NCBI RefSeq assembly: GCF_009905375.1
Contig: NC_133650.1
Span: 170,456,518 to 170,520,517, forward strand
Length of the DNA stretch: 64,000 nt
Direction of reading: 5' to 3'
Source: Apium graveolens
Taxonomy: Eukaryota > Streptophyta > Magnoliopsida > Apiales > Apiaceae
Shown: one piece after another, positions 24,529-36,522 of the stretch
How positions within the stretch are numbered: position 1 is the stretch's first letter
How the letters are laid out: every line of letters starts with the position of its first letter
Translations under genes and position numbers: made by a program
Notes under the pieces: model-generated
Database searches by the model: none
The model's input: only the letters and a program-made list of their open reading frames with translations
Told to the model about the DNA's origin: nothing

Positions 24529-24920
24529 AGAAAGGTAAAGCAGTAGAGAGAAAATAATAAAGATAAGTAAAGTATTATCTGAAATCAAAAATTGATTTTA
24601 TATAACACATCACTCCACTAATTTAGTCACAATTCAGTTTAATGGGACATGTGGCAATTTACGATTGACTATAAAAGTAATCATGTAAACGTGTATTACT
24701 GCATGCACAGTTCACGAGAATAAAGTTATGCATTAAACGAATGTATTTCATATCCTTACGATAACGTGTAATCATCTGTAACCATGAAAAATTACCCATA
24801 TGTTGCTAGAATTCAAAGAAGTTAATTGCATGTTATTATGGCATCAACATTTAGCACAATAATCAGTATCTAACAAGTACTGACACATAATAAGATACCA
24901 TGCTTCAAATATCAGCAGTC
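24529..24920 (-). other. 3' non-coding region of the minus copia element
   Basis: About 390 AT-rich bases between the pol stop at 24921 and the end of element 2. I see no LTR start, no clear PPT and no envelope-like ORF, so the copia 3' end continues beyond element 2. Confidence 0.55.
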
Positions 24921-26540
24921 TTAATTATCGGAGTTTGAGAATTGTCCTGATATCATTACCAATTCATCCACCAATCTTGTGAAAGTAGCTTCACAGAGAG
25001 GTTTGGTGAATATATCTGCTACTTGCTGATATGTTGGAACAAAGACGAATTCCACTATACCTGCTTCCACATGTTCCCTTATGAAATGGTACCTGATGCT
25101 GATGTGTTTAGTCATTGAATGCTACACTGGATTTCCTATCATTGCAATAACACTTTGATTATCACAATATATAGGAAGAGCAGAATAGTATAACCCATAA
25201 TCCATAAAATGATTCTTCATCCATAGAATATGAGCACAACAGCTTCCTGCAGTAATATATTCTGCTTCTATACTTGATATGGAAATTGACTTTTGTTTCT
25301 TGCTATACCAAGAAACCAATCTGCCACCAAGAAATTGGAAGCTTCCAGAAGTGCTTTTCCTGTCTATTCTGCATCCTGCAAAATCAGCATCTGAATATCC
25401 AATTAGCTTAAAATCTGAATCTCTAGGATACCATAATCCCGGATTCATGGTGCCTTTGAGATACTTAAAAATTCTTTTCACATCTAATAGATAAGGTTCT
25501 CTTGGATCAGCTTGGATCTTACACAAAAATAGGTAGCATACATGATATCAGGTCTACTAGAAGTCAGATATAGGAGTGAGCCAATCATACCTCTGTAGTT
25601 AGTTATATCTACTGAAGAACCAGTATTTAAATCTAACTTGGTTGCAGTGGCCATGGGAGTTGATGCAGTTGAGCTGTCTTGCATTCCAAATCTTTTGAGC
25701 AAATTCTTGGTGAATTTGGATTGATTTATAAAGAGCCCTTCATCAGTCTATTTAACTTGTAACCCCATAAAGTAACTCAATTCTCCCATCATACTCAGTT
25801 GATAACTGGATTGCATTAGCTTTGTAAATCTCTCACAGAGTTTATCATTAGTAGATCCAAAAATGATATCATCAACATATATCTGTACTAATAACAAGTC
25901 CTTACCATGGTATTTATAAAAGAGAGTTTTGTCAATCATACCTCTTATGAAACCACTTTTTAGCAGAAATAGAGCAAGTGTTTCATACTAGGCCCTTGGA
26001 GCTTGCTTCAGTCAATAGAGTGCTTTATCCAGTAAGTAGACATGATCTGGATACTTTGGATCAATGAACCCTAGAGGTTGTTCAATACAAACTTCCTCTT
26101 CAAGTTCTTCATTCATAAATGCACTCTTTACATCCATTTGGAACACCTTAAACTTCTTGTGAGCAGCATAGGCTAAAAAAAATCTAATTGCCTCAATCTT
26201 TGCAACTAGAGCAAAAGTTGCATCATAATCAATGCATTCTTGCTATGAATAACCCTTTGCAACCAGTCTTGCTTTATTCCTTGTGATAATGCCCTCACTG
26301 TCAGTTTTGTTTCTGAACACCCACTTTGTGCCAACTACAGATCTGTTCTTTAGTCTTGGCACAAGAGTCCAGACTTTGTTCCTTTCAAATTCATTAATCT
26401 CCTCTTGCATTGTTGTAACCCAGTCAGCATCTTGCAGAGCTTCTTCAACCCTCTTGGGTTCAGTTTGAGATAGAAAAGAATGGCAGAGACATTCATTTTG
26501 AGTGGCTTTTCTTGTTCTTACACCACTGTCAGGGTTTCCA
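24921..26540 (-). pseudogene. Copia reverse transcriptase and RNase H
   Basis: Minus-strand RT begins with the block [14 protein letters not shown] (about 26250), continues through FQMDVKSAFMNEELEEEV and the catalytic YVDDIIFGST (about 25850-25890), and ends with MMGELSYFMGLQVK. RNase H follows with YSDADFAGC, SSIEAEY and IYCDNQSVIAM, and the terminal block VADIFTKPL before the stop at 24921. Stops interrupt it near 25748, 25122 and elsewhere, and a one-base frame change lies between 25484 and 25526. The catalytic residues are still present. A plus-strand relative at 54844-55131 covers only the RT N-terminus. Confidence 0.9.
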
Positions 26541-27815
26541 ATGATTAAGTCAGGTGTGTATGAATTAGACCATTTTCTTGGAGATGGAAGTTAACTCCTT
26601 GAAGATGAACCTCCCCTTGATTCATAAACTCTATGTTATTTCTTTGACTAGTACCACTGTTATTTCCTGATGCTCTCTCTGAATCAGTGTTCCCATTATT
26701 ATCAGCATCTGACTCATTAGAGTTTGAGGAATTTGAGTATGCTGATCTATCTACTGATGTTCCTTGAATTGAATTACTTGTAGAAGCCTCTAGATTTGAA
26801 TCATGTTGCTCCCCCTCAACATATGCTTCAGTGATAGAAGAATTTCCACTATTATGTGGACCATTAGAGCTTTGAGTGATATCAGGATTTCTAGTATCAT
26901 GATCAGGATTTAAAAGTTCAGCATAAGGTACTTCATTTTCAAATCTCAATTTGTCATGGTCATATGTATCTTCTCGACCTTTTATCTTCTTGTCATCAAA
27001 ATATAAATGTATATATTCCATGACTGTTCTTGTTCTCAGATTATAAACTCAAAAGGATTTTGTGGACAATGGATATCCCATAAAAGTTCCTTCATCAGCA
27101 TTTAGATCAAACTTGGTAAGCTTCTCCCGATAAGTTATGATCACAAAACACATAAAACCAAAAATATGAAAGTATTTCAAATTTGCTTCTTTCCCTTCAT
27201 CATGTCAAATGGTGTTTTTCCATGCCTGATCAATGTTGCATTTTGTGTAAAGCAAGCAGTTTGAACAGCCTCATCCCAGACGTTGGTAGGTAATCTTGCT
27301 TCTTCCAGCATGGTTCTTGCAGCTTCTATAAGAGTTCTATTCTTTCTTTCAACAACTCTATTTTGTTGCGGAGTTATAGGAGCAGAAAACTCTTGTTTTA
27401 TCCACTTGAGTTTCAGAACTTTTCCATAGAGCTATTCTTGAATTCAGTTCCATGGAGGATTCATTTTTACTCTTACAAGATGTTTTCCTTTGCTTGGCTT
27501 TCTGGCATGAGTCACATAAGCTATCAGGAGTAAACACTGCATTGGCAATCCTCTCACAAGATCTTTCCTCACAAGTTCATTGATATTGTTGAAGTTGAGG
27601 TGAGAAAGTCTTTTATGCCAGTTCCAGCTGTCTTCCACAAATGCTCTACTTAGTAGACAAACTTCTGATTCATCACTACTTGTGGAGACCCTGGCTTCAT
27701 ATAAGCTACCATGTCTTACACCAATCAATGCAATCTTATCATCAAATTTACTGACAATTTTGTAATGCTCCTCATATAAGTTAACATTGTAACCTCTGCC
27801 ACAGATTTGACTCAC
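26541..27815 (-). pseudogene. Copia integrase with deleted catalytic core, plus linker to RT
   Basis: The zinc-binding part is readable (WHKRLSHLNFNNINELVRK, about 27560-27620). After MNPPW (about 27450) the sequence jumps to the region just after the second catalytic Asp. The plus-strand copy keeps roughly 240 further bases there, including HIDLFGQV and RRDNGTEF. Both core Asp residues are therefore lost, while the Glu block (VVERKNRTLIEAA) remains. The linker at 26545-27021 is an open frame rich in Ser, Asn, Asp and Gly, normal for the variable stretch between integrase and RT in this family. Confidence 0.85.
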
Positions 27816-28010
27816 TGATCAAATTATGCTTAATTCCTGTTACCAGAGTTATATTTTCAATGATGACATTTCCAATTTTGATTTTTCCATATCCCAAGAT
27901 TTTTCCTAAGTTTCCATCTCCATAAGAAACACTTGGGCCGACTTTCTCCTTAAATTCTGATAGCAGGGATTTATAACCAGTCATGTGTCCTGAGCATCCA
28001 ATGTCCAAGA
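27781..28010 (-). pseudogene. Copia protease
   Basis: The minus-strand frame reads MDIGCSGHMTGYKSLLSEF and on to GNLGKILGYGKIKIGNVIIE. Active copia proteases of this type have DSGCSGHMTG. Here the Ser of the DSG triad is Ile. Frame changes separate the segment from both gag and integrase. Confidence 0.8.
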
Positions 28011-28164
28011 TAAGACTATTCCTCCTGTTACCCTATAATCAGTAATTGGAATCAGTTAGTGTTTGTGCTTTAATTAAAGAGGGTTTCATTTTATAATAAT
28101 CATAATACAAACTGTGATACTCTTTACATGTATAAATAGAGTGCCAAATACTACCACAATGAAA

Positions 28165-29969
28165 TCAAGGACTCTGTGGTTTATATCTAACTGTTCTTTT
28201 CCTAAAATCTAATTTGGAAGGAATAATATTTATCTCATTATTTTTCCTGCAAGAATTAGCAAGATGATTAGTGCTACCACAGTTCAAATAGGCCTTTCTA
28301 GGTGTATTAAGAGGAGTTACATAAATACCATTCTTATTAACATCTACTTTCCTCATAGATTGACTTGACAGTATTAGCACTTGAATTAAACTTAATGGTT
28401 TTTCTTTGAACCTTGTTCAGTTTGACCTTGTTCTCAGTTTTTACTGGTTCCGTTTTCTCAGTTGCTTTTTCAATTCTCTTATCAGAATTAGATCTAGTAG
28501 TATATCCTAATCCTGATCCTCAACAACCATTCTCTAAAATTTCCTGAGTTAGTCCAAAGTTTAATAACCTCTCTTTATTTAGCTATCTCCTTTTCTAAAT
28601 AAACATGTTTTTCTAACAATTTTTCTTTAACATAAACAATATTATCTCTTTCTTTTTGAATTTCTAGCATGAAAAGAAACTCAATTTCTAGGTGATCATT
28701 CCTTTTCTTTAACTCAGAATTTTCACTCTTGATTCTATTATTCTCTGAGGTTTGATCCATATAACTAACATACGGAGTCTTAAAAAATAATCTTAATTCA
28801 TAGATATCATCAGTATCTAAAGCAAGAACAGTCTGTGGTACCTTTAATTCAGCATTATCAGCCTCAGCATCAACATCTGCCATGAGAGCATAATTGACTC
28901 CATCATCTAAATCTGATGAATCATCCCAATTTCTTTTCTTTGAGATCAAAGCTTGTTTCTTCTCAGCTCTGGGTTTTCTGCAGTCAACTGTAAAGTGTCC
29001 AATTCCATCACACTTGTAACATCTCTCCTTTAATTTGTCAAGTTTTTCAGATCTTGATTCCGTCCAATCAGTTTTTCTTCTGTTGTTCCTCTTATCAGAG
29101 TTTGAGGAACTAGAACCTTTTTCGGAAAATCTTCTCTCTTTCTTGAAGTTCTTGTAGACCATCTTCTTGAAGCTTTTAACTAGTAGGACAGCCATTTAAT
29201 CCATGTCTTCATTGTTGTTATGATCACTGTTACTATCTGATTTATTATCAGTATTTGAGTCATCATCAGAGTTTGATGATTCAATATCTAACTTTGCAAT
29301 CATGGCTTTTCCTTTGAAGTAGCTATTCCTCCTAGCTTTTTCCTTTGGCTTCTCTTCAACTTTAAGTTCCACTAGTCTAGATTTAGATCCTTTGCTCTTG
29401 CTTCTTTGCTCCATCTCTAGTTCATGAGTTTTCAGAACTCCATAGATCTCATCTAGAGGTGTGTCATCAAGTTGATAGTTATCCCTTATTGATGTGACTT
29501 TAAAGTCTCACTTTTCAGGGAGAGTAAGTAGGAACTTCAAGTTTGAGTCCCACAAATCATATTCTTTATTGACAAGGGATAAGTCATTCAACAGCTTCTG
29601 AAATCTGTCATAGATCTCTGTTAAGGACTCATTGTCTATTGAGTCAAAGTGCTTATATTCTTGAGTAAGTACTGTCCTCCAGTTCTTCTTGATAGCAGTT
29701 GTACCTTGACACTTTACCTGTAAAGCATCTCATATCTCTTTTGTTGTCTTATATCCAAAAACTCTATTGGACACAATAGTATCAAGACTGTTGTGCAAGA
29801 CGTGTCTGACCTTAGCATCCTTCATGATAGATAAAAGATCTTCAGGAGTGTAGTCTTTCCTTTCTTTGTCTACCATCTTCTCTAGTTCTCCTGCAACAGA
29901 AACAACTACCTTCATTGGTTTATGAGGACCATCAAAAATCCTGTTTAGATATTCAGGATCTGTGGCTTC
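28165..29969 (-). pseudogene. Copia gag, main part
   Basis: From the insertion junction the frame reads EATDPEYLNRIFDGPHKPMK and on through a gag core. Stops lie at 29730, about 29507 and 29196, all in one frame down to 28575. A CCHC zinc knuckle CYKCDGIGHFTVDC lies near 28985-29030. After a Leu/Glu/Lys-rich coiled-coil-like stretch (about 28600-28740) a second, damaged knuckle NCGSTNHLANSC (28240-28290) follows in another frame. Two knuckles and an acidic Ser/Asn/Asp tract (about 29200-29290) appear to be family features, since the downstream part recurs in the plus-strand copy. Confidence 0.85.
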
Positions 29970-29974
29970 CAAAC
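29970..29974. other. Target-site duplication CAAAC, left copy (right copy 42771-42775)
   Basis: CAAAC flanks the minus Tekay-like element on both sides. Joining the flanks with one copy gives an uninterrupted copia gag frame reading MAMCLEATDPEY. Confidence 0.96.
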
Positions 29975-32900
29975 TGTGGCGCTCTCCAAACCCGAGTCAG
30001 AAGTTTGGGGTCCACAACACACTCACCATATATATATATATAAACCTGCCTATAATAATAATAAAGATAATAATAATATGCAATGACCCTACTTACCAAA
30101 ATCCACGGATCGCAACAGGTTAAAGTATGCACACAAGCCACACACACACACACTTATATTACAAACGTCCAAATCCCAACTATTCAAACTCACAACTGAA
30201 TATTAAACATTCTTACAACTTCTCAAACTTAAACTATCACAAAAGTCTTCAGCTAGCTTATTCCGATGAACCTAGAATCCTAGCTTGCACACTAGATTGG
30301 GGATCCGTGCTACCAATAGTTTCCTTCTTAATTGGAAAATAAAATAAACAGAATTGCACAAATGAGCTAACTAGCTCAGCAGGTCAATTTGACAATACTG
30401 ATAGTAAACAATGATCAAGTGAAATGATTTAAAGTATCAAGTTTATGGCTAAGCAATGATTTAGAATGCTCGTTGAATATATTTTTTGTTTATTGGTTTT
30501 GCCGGGACAGGGTCATAACGAAAGAGTAGTGGCTCGGCTAGACATTTAATTTTCTTTTAAAAAAAACAAGGTTAGGCTGCTGATCAGTCACGCACTAACC
30601 CCGAGCAAGGCACACAACTATGCTCTAATTACTGGATCCAAGGCACACATTGGCCTAACTTGACCACCAATCTGGTCTGAACATGAATCTGGTCCATATT
30701 TTATAAAATAATCCAATTCTATCATAATAACAGAATAATCAATGTAAAGCAATAAACAGAATCATAAACAACATTGAGTTTCAAGTGTAAGATGGTTTAC
30801 AATCTTCACAAGGGAACAACATGGCAAATACAAAGATTAGAAATCAGCCGGTATAAGAATTGGACAACAAAAGAATTAAAGTCTCATAGTTGTATGAATT
30901 AGTCTTCCAAGGTATAAGGTATAAAGGCTTGAGTGTTAAACAATTTCGGTTCAGTGATAGGTATTTAGTTTATATGTATTTGTGAAGTAGTATCGTATAT
31001 CCGTAGTTTGTATCTGGGTATCCGGCAATTAATGGTTCAGAAAGAATAAGGCTTATGGCTCAAAGATCAATAACTGGAATAAAGGTTTAGGGTTCAGTGC
31101 TTCAGAGCACTTGCAATATAAAACAGAACTATCAATTACTCACAATATATTTTGAGAAAGTTCAGAACACTTGCCTTGTCTTAACTCGCTAACACTTCAA
31201 AGGCTTTCGATCACTATCTCTTATTCATCGACTACTTGCTTCCCTTTCCTACGCCTTGCTTCTTCTGTTTAGATATCACAAAAATCTATTAATACTCATC
31301 TCACTTGATTTTATTCGATATAAGCTTCTATTTACCCTTCGTTTCACCCAAATCCAATTTACGGATTGAAAGTTACGATTAAAACAGTCAAACAATACAC
31401 ATATACATATATAACACATCAATCAGTTCACAAATAATACATAACACGTAAGATATTTGATGAAAATACTTTTTCAAAGAAGAGTTGATGTTAAAAATGA
31501 TTTTTCAGATATTTAATATGATTTTTTAAATATTTTTCCGAATTAAAAGGGGTTGTTGAATCATTTTAAAACAGTAAACAAGATTCGATTGCCCGATTCT
31601 GGCTTTAAAATCATTTTATAATCATTATCGAGCCTTAAAAACAATTTAAAATAAAATTTTGAAGCTTGAAACTATTTTTCAGAATTTTTTAAATCAAAAT
31701 AAATAATTAAATCTATTTAAAGATTTAATTAAAATTAATTAATAATTAATTAACTCAATTAATCAATTGATTTTTGAATTAATTGACCAATTAACTAATT
31801 AATTATCAACTAAAATTAATTAACTAATTAATTCAGATTTATTTTTGAATTAAAAATAATTTTTGAAATTAAAATAATAATTTTTAGAATTTTTAATAAA
31901 TAAAATCGAATTTTTATAATTAAAATAAATAGAAAATATGATTTTTAAATATTTTTAAAACATCAATCCTATTTTTGCAACTTCTGGAAACTACAGGGAC
32001 TAAAGTGCATCGTTTTTCAAACTATAGGGGTCTGTTTGTAATTTTGTAAACTCTTCGCCGGAAAATGACGGAAATCGCCGGAGAAGGCGTTCCCGGAATC
32101 GTCACATCACCAAAAGCTCAAGAATTCATCTACAAACCACAAGGAATTCAACCTTGTAATCAAATCACATCAATAACCCAGGAGTTGGCCGGAAAAAGTC
32201 CAAGAAACTCGCCGGAGACGACGAGTTTTGTTTCCTTCGATTTGAACAAACCAAGAATCGTCTGTTACCATGCTATACATGAATCGATTACAAATTTAAT
32301 CAGGAACACAACCCAATCATTCAAATTGTCTAATAACCCTGGGGAAGAAACCCCTAATTTCAATTAAAAACATTCATACGGGTTATAAACCCTAATTTTG
32401 AAATTCAAAATTAAAACACAAATTTGAGCATGTTATTGAACTCCAAATTAGTCATATAATATATCAAAATCATCAAGAAGACAAGCTCTACAACATGCAG
32501 ACATCAAATCATACAAATAATCCCTCGAACAAAAATTCATATTTTAATTCAAAATAATTTGAAAATAAATAAAAATATAGAAAAATACCAGTAGTTTTTG
32601 TAGTTAAACAAGCCCTGGAATCTGAAAGTACTCTTCAAATCCTTCATTTTGGTTACTCGAGTGTTCCAATCGAACTTCGGTAACGCCTTGAAGTTAAGGT
32701 TTGATTCTCAGAAACTTATATGAATATACTGTTTTTCTCTGTAAAATTATATAATTACTAACTACAAATGATTTTCTGTACAAAATAAAATACGGTAAGG
32801 GCTATTTATATTTACGAAATATTGGTACCCCATTGGATTATATCAGATATAAATATTACGTTTATTTGAGAAAACAGATCCAAAACGGTACCGATTTTTG

Positions 32901-33492
32901 GATAATTATCCAAATCTATACATTTTGTACTGCGGTCTTGGTCTCAGCGCTTTGGTTACAAGTACTACGAGATGATAATATAATAGTTTAATAAAAATAT
33001 CTCATTTCTCAAAAATACGGGTTTTATCGATGTACCGAAACGAATGTTGTATCAAAAATATTGTGTCGGGACCCGCATAGGGAAAACCGTATGCCGAATC
33101 AAAAAAGTCAAAACATGAAAAATGGTCGGAATATTGCAAATAGGTTAGGAAGGAGTTCTCAGAAGAGTTTCGGATTGTCAAAATGTAAAAACGGGTGAAG
33201 TCAGTTGGTTCCCGATTATTCAAAATAGTTTTTAATTACTCGGAAAAGTAATTTATTAAATCCATAAATCTTATATAAAAACATAAAACAACATAAAAAT
33301 TAATAGAAAAATATGACAATTATCTACACTTTATTTTGGATATATACAAATTAAAATACTCAAATTATATCATATTTAAATATCCAAACACATATGCCAC
33401 TTAACAATTAATTCACAGAATAAATACAAAATAAATATAGAATATTTATTTATCAGTAAAAAATAATTACACGTTATATCCCAGATATTACA
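29975..33492 (-). repeat. 3' LTR of element 5
   Basis: On the minus strand it runs from TGTAATATCTGGGATATAACG (33492) to AGAGCGCCACA (29975), 3518 bp. Compared with the 5' LTR it carries about 75 extra bases at 30468-30542. It has a TATA-like box at 32803-32816 and AT-rich TTAATTAA runs at about 31700-31850. The plus-strand open frame at 32065-32367 is antisense to the element and lies in LTR sequence. Confidence 0.95.
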
Positions 33493-33509
33493 TCCTTCCC
33501 CCTTAAAAG
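33493..33509 (-). other. Polypurine tract of element 5
   Basis: On the minus strand TTTTAAGGGGGAAGGA abuts the LTR start TGTAATATC. Confidence 0.88.
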
Positions 33510-33529
33510 GATTTTGTCCTCAGAATCTC

Positions 33530-35263
33530 TTAAGAAAACAAATGAGGGTACTTTTCTCGCATATCGCTTTCTAACTTCCAGGTTGGCTCTTCAACCTTTA
33601 CGTTTCTCCACAATACTCTTACTAACTTTACAACTTTATTTCTCAACACTTTCTCTCTTTCTTCTAGAATCTCTATTGGACTCTCTACATGTGACAGATC
33701 TGCCTGAAATTCTACCGGCTCGTACTCAATTACATGCCTGGAGTCTGGATTATACTTCTTAAGCATCGATACGTGAAAAACATTGTGAATATGCTCCATA
33801 TGCGGGGGTAATGCCAATTCGTAAGCTACCTTGCCAGCACGTTTTAAAATCTCAAAAGGTCCGACATATCTAGGACCCAGCTTTCCTTTCTTCCCAAATC
33901 TCGTCAATCCTTTCCACGGAGACACTTTCAACAACACTAAATCTCATTCTTTAAATTCCATATCCTTTCTTGATTGATCTGCGTACTTTCTCTGACGGTC
34001 TTGTGCTGCAATTAACCTTTTATGAATAACTTCAGCAACTTCCTTCTTCTGTTACACCAATTCAGGTCCAAGTATCTTGCGTTCTCCTACTTCATCCCAA
34101 TATACTGGCGATCGACATTTACGTCCGTAAAGAGCTTCATAGGGTGGCATCCCAATACTGGCATGGTAATTGTTGATGTAAGCAAATTCTACCAAAGGTA
34201 AATGCTCGTCCCAACTTCCTTTGAAATCAATTACACAAACGCGAAACATTTCTTCAATCGTCTGAATTGTTCTCTCGCTTTGGACGTCTGTTTGAGGATG
34301 ATAAGACGTACTCATATTCAATCTGGTTCCCAAACATTCTTGAAAACTTCTCCAAAATCTTGAATTAAATCTTGGATCTCGGTCAGACACGATCGATACA
34401 GGTACTCCATGACGAATTGCTATCTCTTTCAGGTACATGTGAACCAACTTGTCTAGCGAAAATCTTTCATTAATATGCAAAAAATGAGCTGACTTGGTAA
34501 GTCTGTCCACTATAACCCAGATGGCATCGTGATTTGCTTTTCTCCCTAGTAATCCGACTATCAAATCTATGGCAATATGCTCCCACTTCCATTCTGAAAT
34601 CTCTAATGGCTGCAATAATCCACTTGATCTCTGGTGCTCTGCCTTGACCCTCTGACATGTATAACATCTACTAACCCATTCTGCAATTTCTCTTTTCATA
34701 TCTGGCCACCAATAATTTTCCTTTAAATCTCTATACATTTTGGTACTTCCCAGATGGATTGAATATCTTGAATTATGAGCTTCCTGTATGATTTCCTTCT
34801 TCAACTCTGCTACTTGTGGAATCCAAATTCTGGAAGAAAACCTAAGTATACCTTGATCATCCTTTTTTGTGCATAACTCTTCACCCACTAAACAATTGAT
34901 GTCCTGATCCATTACTTCTTTTTGACACTTCTTGATCTTTTCTAATAATTCGGGTTGGAAAGTCATACTATACATCTTTATTTCGTCAGGTTTGCAAACT
35001 CTGATTTCCAATTCCAGTTTCTGAAGTTCCTTGTATAACTCCTCGGGTATTGATAACACATTCAACTTCTCTTTTCGACTTAACGCGTCTGCCACAACAT
35101 TTGATTTGTCAGAGTGATAGTTAATCCTAAAGTCATAGTCCTTAATCAACTCCAACCATCTTCGATGTCTCATGTTAAGCTGCTTTTGCGTGAATATGCA
35201 CTTCAAAATTTTGTGATCTGTATAAATCTCGCATCTTTCTCCATATAGATAATGTCTCCAAAT
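33530..35263 (-). pseudogene. Element 5 RNase H end, integrase and chromodomain-like tail
   Basis: The frame of 35206-34052 starts in RNase H ([30 protein letters not shown]), then shows integrase: zinc-binding [12 protein letters not shown], core [20 protein letters not shown] and [12 protein letters not shown], giving D, D and E. A TAA at 34052 and a TGA near 33944 interrupt it. The last open part (33937-33530) has the GPFEILKRAGKVAYELALPP block and ends VEEPTWKLESDMREKYPHLF, the end of a chromodomain-type tail. The chromodomain is thought to steer integration to certain chromatin. The product is inactive owing to stops. Confidence 0.92.
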
Positions 35264-36522
35264 CTTAAAGCGAATAATATGGCTGCTAGCTCCAAATCAT
35301 GAGTAGGATACTTCTGTTAATGAGGTTTCAGTTGTCTCGATGCATATGCAATAACCTTATCGTGCTGCATCAAAACACAACCTAATCCCTTATGAGAAGC
35401 ATCACTATAGATTACAAAATTTCCTTGATCATCTGGAAGTGACAAAACAGGTGATGTGATTAATCTCCGCTTCAAATCCTGAAAACTTTCTTCACACTTA
35501 TTGTTCCATATAAACTTTTCATTCTTCCGGGTAAGCTTTGTCAAAGGGGTCGCAATCTTCGATAATTCTTGAACAAATCGTCGATAATATCCCGCTAATC
35601 CCAAGAAACTTCTCACTTCTGTTGGTATTTTTGGTCTTTCCCAATTTGTAATAGCCTCAATCTTTGCCGGATCCACTTTGATCCCTTCATTACTAACTAT
35701 GTGTCCTAAGAACTGAACTTTCTGTAGCCAAAACTCGCACTTTGAGAACTTTGCATATAACTTTTCCTTCCTCAAAATTTCCAAAGATATCCTCAAATGC
35801 TTCACATGGTCTTCTTCCATCTTCGAGTAGATCAGAATATCATCTATAAACAAAATGATGAACTTGTCCAAATATTCCTTGAAAATTCTATTCATCAAAT
35901 CCATAAATACTGCTGGGGCATTGGTTAATCCAAAAGATATCACTAAGAATTCATAATGTTCGTACCTTGTTCTAAAATCTGTCTTTGGTATATCTTCCGG
36001 CTTAATCCTCAATTGGTGATATCCCGATCTTAGATCAACCTTGGAGAAATACTTGGCTCCCTTCAACTGGTCAAACAAATCATTAATTCGAGGTAACATA
36101 TACTTATTCTTGATTGTAAGCTTGTTGAGTTCTCGGTAGTCGATGCATAGTCTCATGCTTCCGTCTTTCTTTTTAACAAATAGTACCGGTGCACCCCATG
36201 GGGATACACTTGGTCTAAATACTCCTTTCTCTAACAATTCTTGCAATTGCTTTGCTAACTCCTTCATTTCAACGGGCGCCATTCTGTATGGGGCTTTGGA
36301 TACTGGTTCCGTTCCAGGTGCTAAATCGATTGCAAACTCAATTTCTCTGTCTGGAGGAAGTCCTGGTAAATCATCGGGAAACACGTCTGGGAACTCATTG
36401 ACTACTTGAATGTTTTCAAGCTCTGCTCGCTCCTGACTTCTATCAATTATATACACAATGAAATGCTCACATCCTTGTTGTAGCAGCTTCTTAGCTTGAA
36501 TCATCGTTAAAAACTTCTTCGC
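35264..36522 (-). pseudogene. Element 5 reverse transcriptase and RNase H
   Basis: A long open frame (36504-35317) carries the RT blocks [51 protein letters not shown] and the catalytic [10 protein letters not shown], then [19 protein letters not shown] and RNase H with [21 protein letters not shown] at 35317-35319 interrupts RNase H ([17 protein letters not shown]). The frame shifts by one base near 35264, where FALRF turns into IWRHYLYGE in the other frame. RT itself is complete and keeps its catalytic Asp pair. Confidence 0.93.

Noticed and set aside
24529..24920. Search for a copia 3' LTR or envelope-like ORF
   Set aside because: TATCTAACA at about 24867-24875 resembles the LTR border, but flanking sequence does not match the known LTR and no PPT adjoins it.
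32065..32367. 100-codon plus-strand open frame
   Set aside because: Antisense within the 3' LTR of element 5; the 5' LTR copy near 41370-41660 does not keep it.
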